DNA of 10,607 nt from Euperipatoides rowelli (Eukaryota > Onychophora > Udeonychophora > Euonychophora > Peripatopsidae). The position numbers and the translations under genes were made by a program. Shown here one piece after another: positions 7,183 through 10,607 of the stretch. The notes beneath the pieces are model-generated. The model had not been told where the DNA came from. It saw only the letters and a program-made list of their open reading frames with translations, and searched no databases. The stretch is from NCBI GenBank assembly GCA_003024985.2, contig PXIH01S0051921.1. The stretch is one strand, 5' to 3'. Position 1 is the stretch's first letter. Each line of letters starts with the position of its first letter.

Positions 7183-7257
7183 GTGTTATATGTGAACTAA
7201 CAAATGAGTAAAGTAGTTTCAAGTTATTGTTGATCACCTCTGGTAATAAATTTCACA

Positions 7258-7262
7258 CGTTC
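7258..7262. repeat. Right target site duplication
   Basis: CGTTC, identical to 3858-3862. Host sequence resumes after it. Confidence 0.93.
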
Positions 7263-7272
7263 AAGATGGCGG
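7263..7272 (+). promoter_or_regulatory. YY1-like word at the insertion edge
   Basis: AAGATGGCGG matches the core of the animal YY1 site found near many transcription starts. It sits right after the target duplication; before insertion it was joined to CCAAGATGCGTTC on the left. It is a GC-rich word in AT-rich DNA about 260 bp before the OTU pseudogene. Function is inferred. Confidence 0.35.
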
Positions 7273-7530
7273 TTAAATTTTTTAAAATATTTTTCATTGG
7301 GGATTTGTCAGTAATGAATTTTGGGTAAGATGAGCTATATATCATATCAAATTGATGATCAGAATGATGCACCACCAACTAAACTTTTTTCACTTAATTT
7401 TTAACTATTGTTGGGCTGGGTGCAGAATCCAAATGGCTCATAACATGATCTTGTGCTTCGGTACACATATAGGCTACTATGTATATAGGACATCACATCT
7501 ACTGATTTGAGCCAGAGAGCCTCAAGCACA

Positions 7531-8039
7531 ATGACACAAGAAAAGAATGAAATGGTATCAGTATTTACACTGGGGAGGATAGTTCTAGTAAATAAAATAG
7601 CAAAAGATGGGAATGGATTATTTGCAGCTTTGGCACACCAACTCTTCAGGGAAACTGCAAATTCAGGGAAACCAACTTTTTACCCCAGTCATCAAACATT
7701 CTAAGGGAAAATACAGAATTATAAGGGTGTAATTAATGAATGGAATTAGGAAGGAGTATGGTACCAAGATATAGGCTACAATAGCCCAGGAAGATAGATG
7801 ACCAAATGAAATGGGAAAGTACAGGCACTTCCAAAAGATTTGGGTAAAAAGGGGTGTTGGATGGAAGGGGCAGAATCAATCACAGCAATTTCCAACAAGA
7901 GTGAAATAATCCATATATTCTTCAAAAGAAGTGTACAATAACAACCAGGAGACACAAGTTGGAAAGGCCTAAGGAGATAGAAGCACAGGGGTAGCATCAC
8001 AATGGCAATGTAAAGTTTAACAGAGCTGAACATTTTTAA
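7531..8039 (+). pseudogene. OTU-like cysteine protease pseudogene
   Basis: OTU proteins remove ubiquitin using a Cys-His-Asp set; OTU domains also occur in some transposon proteins. The first ATG in frame is 7531 (MTQEKNEMVSV). Block 1 at about 7585-7656 reads NKIAKDGNGLFAALAHQLF, matching the family's DGNC-LF-A-HQL, but the catalytic Cys codon is GGA (Gly, 7615-7617). After stops from 7702, the same frame gives block 2 (7858-7905), CWMEGAESITAISN, the family's WGG-ES--A-S region, 84 codons after the Asp. In the next frame, 7998-8012 reads HNGNV where HYDSV is expected, about 47 codons on; three of the five codons differ from the expected ones by a single base. Missing Cys, at least four stops and one shift mean it is dead. 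It could be a gene copy or the OTU part of a Helentron-like or other transposon. Confidence 0.68.
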
Positions 8040-8760
8040 AAACAAAGAGGTTGTGTTACATCTAGCTGATGAATAAGCAGACATTAGGCCTACTTTAGTA
8101 AGTATAAGGAATCTGGGGGCTTAAACCAAATGCAAGACGGGAAAAAGTAAAACATGGATGGGACAGGGCATGTGAGAGGATGCAGCATAATAGCAAAAGA
8201 GAACATATTAGCATAAGAAGGTAAAATGATTAAAAAAATCATGGTACATAGTCATAGAATATTAGGCATACAGTATCTGAAGGGAAAATAGGAGCATGAT
8301 AGGAGCAGCATACAATAAGAGCACCATACAAGGATATTAAGCCCTACCTAGCTTTATATGGAATGACAGCCTAAAGAGAGAGTTGAAGCCAGTCCAATTC
8401 CATCAGAAGGTTGGAGAGAATAACTAAGGAAAAACTCAAGGAGGGGTAAGGGAATCCAAAGAATTTGTCTACACGGAAGATGATTCAAACAGCAAGACCA
8501 CAGACACACAGAAAAGAAAGAAGTGATACCCAAAAAAGAAGGAAAAATTGAAGATAGATCAGAAAGGAGGAGTTTAAAGCCACAGAAATAAAATCCAAAT
8601 AAGGTCAAATAAAATTACAATAAAATTGCAAGGTCAAAGCATGACAAAATGCCTAGCAAGAAAAGAATCAAACTTAAGAAGGGAGGATAGCCACCAGCAA
8701 CATAAATGAACAAGAAGTTAGAGAAGAAAAATCAAGTAAACAGAATTTTACCTAAATGTT
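8040..8760 (+). other. Purine-rich stretch, no recognised gene
   Basis: This strand is strongly rich in A and G with few pyrimidine runs, a bias that starts within the OTU pseudogene at about 7780 and fades near 8760. Stops are frequent in every forward frame. Short stretches look protein-like (for example SIRRLERITKEKLKEG near 8400) but none forms a known motif. It could be the decayed remainder of the OTU-bearing unit. Open frames on the other strand here are Leu/Ser-rich by-products of the bias. Confidence 0.45.
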
Positions 8761-10607
8761 TAAAATACCTAGTGATATGTTGCGTTGTAATGTCACGTTT
8801 CCAGTACAGACTCTGTGTGGCTATGTGNGAGCCTTAATGTTGTTTATAACTTGGTTGATATATTGTAAAGCCCTTTATATTGGGAATAGGTTACCTTCAT
8901 AAGGCCATCAGTATTTCTGACCAAAACAAAATGAAGGGAATATAATTTATTTTTAATTCCCATAACTTATTTAAAATACATTTCCACTTATCAGTGATTT
9001 TCCTATTAAAAACAGTTATGTAGAAACGACTCAGATTGGAAGAACATCAAATTCCATAGAATTAAGTCTGAAATAGCTTATTTCCTCACATAACAGTTGT
9101 TTGTGTAATTACTTCCTCCCTCCCATTAAATTATACCCTCTCCCCCATGATGGGAAGTTTAAGAGTAGTATTCTCAATAGGATCCAAGGGCAAAGACCTG
9201 CTATGGGTTAGAGAGGTAAATCTCCCCAAATTTACTTGTTTTTAGATCAATTTAGTGCAGTTTATTTAGAGTCGGCTTGAAGGGGATAGGGGCTAGTTCA
9301 TATTTATAAGGTGTCAATGCTAAACATAAACGCAAGAAAACAAGTAAAAATATTCTATAACTAATCCATCTCTGTCTAAAAGAACTATTTTCTAGAATAG
9401 ATACAGATTTTTAAATAAATTTCTATATAATAATTAAATTGCATTTATCCACCGGTCATTCTCATTCTGTATGTACTGTAATATTAATTCCAAAGTAATT
9501 ACATAGAGAAATAAGTTTTAAGAAATGAAAACTAAATCAAAACTTGTTAAAAGTTATATTTTTTAATTGTAACAATATCTTTTCTATTTGTTTATTATTA
9601 AATGCATTTTTTAAACTAGTTATTATAAACGTTCAAAGTTATAACTTGTAAAATCAAATATGTAAGATGAATGCTTAGTCACAATCCGTCCTATATTTAT
9701 TCATAGATAGAATGGCTTCTTTCCAATTCTCGAACAAAACATTAAAAAAAAAAAAAATAGCCATAAAGGGAAATATGATTTTTGTTCATTTTGTTGAATT
9801 CAATTTTATGCTATAAAACTTTTAGTTCAAGTATAAAAAAAAGCAGCTCCCCCCCAAATTTTTCATAAACAGTTTATTTATAATTTATTTAATTTGTTTC
9901 TTGAAAATTATATAATATTGCTTATTGGACTTATTTTTTAAATCTCATAGCACATAAAGTGACATCATAATGACATCTCACTTTGGAAACAATTCAGCTA
10001 TTATACTCATTAGAATTTTTTTTAAGTAGGCTACTAAAGATGGAGTGAGAGAAGCAGAAGAGAATAATCAGCTGCATGTAAAATAAGTTAGACTTAAAAT
10101 TTTTTTTCATTATCAGCTCTTACACGATATGATTTATAGTTCTAGAAATTGATGATTTTCATAATTCTGATGCAAACTTCTATGTATTTCATGAGAGTAT
10201 CCTGTGTGCTCATTTAGTAAAAGAATAAAATAGACAAGCAAAATTAAAAATCAAGTGGTCTGCTATTGATTGGGATACTGTTATAAATTAAAGACTACAG
10301 AAGTACCTGCAGGCACATGTTTTGAATCATAGAGTTAAATGAAATATAATTTGCAGAGGTCTAACACTTATTATTAAAAAAAGATACTATTATTATTTAG
10401 ATAGTTTCTTTATCCGTCTTAAACTCTTTTAGACACAGTTCACCTTCAGAGGTGCCTTTACTTTGAGATAATTTTTACAAGTCTGTAAAATAAAATATTT
10501 GGAGGGAAATGAGGCCAGATAATCTCTTAAAAATTAAAAATAAATGCATTGATAGAGCATAAATTTGTATAACTAAATTAGTGGTAAAGAATGTCTTCAT
10601 ATATAGT
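8761..10607. other. AT-rich intergenic DNA, no gene
   Basis: No open frame, RNA gene or long repeat is apparent. It contains one undetermined base (8828), an A13 run near 9745, a C8 run near 9849 and a pyrimidine-rich patch at about 9112-9150. Base composition resembles the left end of the window. Confidence 0.65.

Larger units (their letters stand above)
3863..7257 (+). mobile_element. Defective Ty1/copia LTR retrotransposon
   Basis: A 3395-bp insertion with both LTRs, tRNA primer site, polypurine tract and matching CGTTC target duplications. The internal part is only 2122 bp, against about 4 kb or more in complete copia elements. In order it holds a stub where gag should start, a protease domain, reverse transcriptase and RNase H. 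The order PR-(missing IN)-RT-RH, the VDDLLI-type RT core and the terminal TKPL motif place it in the copia superfamily. Gag and integrase are absent, and at least three in-frame stops and four frameshifts break what remains, so the copy cannot encode its own movement. The initiator-Met primer site is shared with several aquatic-animal copia groups such as GalEa, but I cannot assign the clade. It lies in the same direction as the OTU pseudogene downstream. Confidence 0.95.
6623..7257 (+). repeat. 3' long terminal repeat
   Basis: 635 bp, TGTTGAAGGG to TTTCACA, matching the 5' LTR. Differences include about 15 extra bases near 6672-6687, a G12 run (6814-6825; G6 in the 5' LTR), loss of about 12 bases near 6909 and short deletions near 6751 and 7047. 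The palindrome (6688-6703), the stem-loop (7122-7140) and AATAAA (7177-7182) are kept. Both LTRs were identical at insertion, so the roughly 5% divergence measures age; no rate for this species is known to me. Confidence 0.95.

Noticed and set aside
3863-7257. Endogenous retrovirus
   Set aside because: RT and RNase H blocks and the terminal motif are of copia type, the order and primer site fit, and there is no envelope-like frame.
7776-8084. 102-codon reverse open frame
   Set aside because: Antisense to the OTU relic in a purine-biased stretch; its Leu/Ser/Phe-rich text with apparent membrane segments is what pyrimidine-rich DNA gives by chance.
8354-8608. 84-codon reverse open frame
   Set aside because: Same explanation: pyrimidine-rich antisense of a purine-rich region, no recognisable domain.

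Overview
This window looks like non-coding, repeat-rich nuclear DNA from an animal, probably a marine or aquatic invertebrate, although the species cannot be fixed from sequence alone. The reasons are very high A+T content, no intact gene, tRNA-derived SINEs, and a Ty1/copia-type LTR retrotransposon. That retrotransposon's primer-binding site matches the 3' end of animal initiator-Met tRNA (TGGTAGCAGAG) rather than the plant form. Scattered TAGGCCTAC/TAGGCTAC words fit this but prove nothing.

Layout. 1-1301: AT-rich DNA with simple repeats and no gene. 1302-1896: two diverged copies of one tRNA-derived SINE of about 280 bp, in the same orientation, each with Pol III A and B boxes and a shared 3' tail; copy 2 has a 14-bp target duplication. 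1911-2838: AT-rich, with a pair of interlocked inverted repeats at 2564-2624. 2839-3330: low stop-codon density that may be a decayed coding segment, not recognised. 3332-3860: a compact block with a TATA-like box, a CCAAT box, ATTTGCAT octamers and repeated (A/T)CCCATAATGCATTG-like words, partly arranged as a diverged tandem repeat of about 128 bp.

3863-7257: a copia-superfamily retrotransposon with exact boundaries. It has a 638-bp 5' LTR, a tRNA-iMet primer site, a remnant protease domain, reverse transcriptase, RNase H, a polypurine tract, a 635-bp 3' LTR and a perfect 5-bp target duplication, CGTTC. Gag and the whole integrase are missing and the rest carries stops and frameshifts, so this copy is dead. 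The LTRs differ by roughly 5% plus several indels (hand count), so the insertion is not recent.

7258-7272 continues the interrupted host sequence with AAGATGGCGG, a YY1-like word. 7531-8039 holds a decayed OTU-type cysteine protease pseudogene: the Asp-Gly-Asn block is present but the catalytic Cys codon reads Gly. 8040-8760 is strikingly purine-rich with no recognised product. 8760-10607 is AT-rich with no gene.

The most interesting point is the arrangement. If the retrotransposon is removed, a promoter-like cluster (octamer, ZNF143/Staf-like, CCAAT and YY1-like words) would lie about 260 bp upstream of the OTU pseudogene. The element may have landed in that promoter. No new defence or genetic system is evident.
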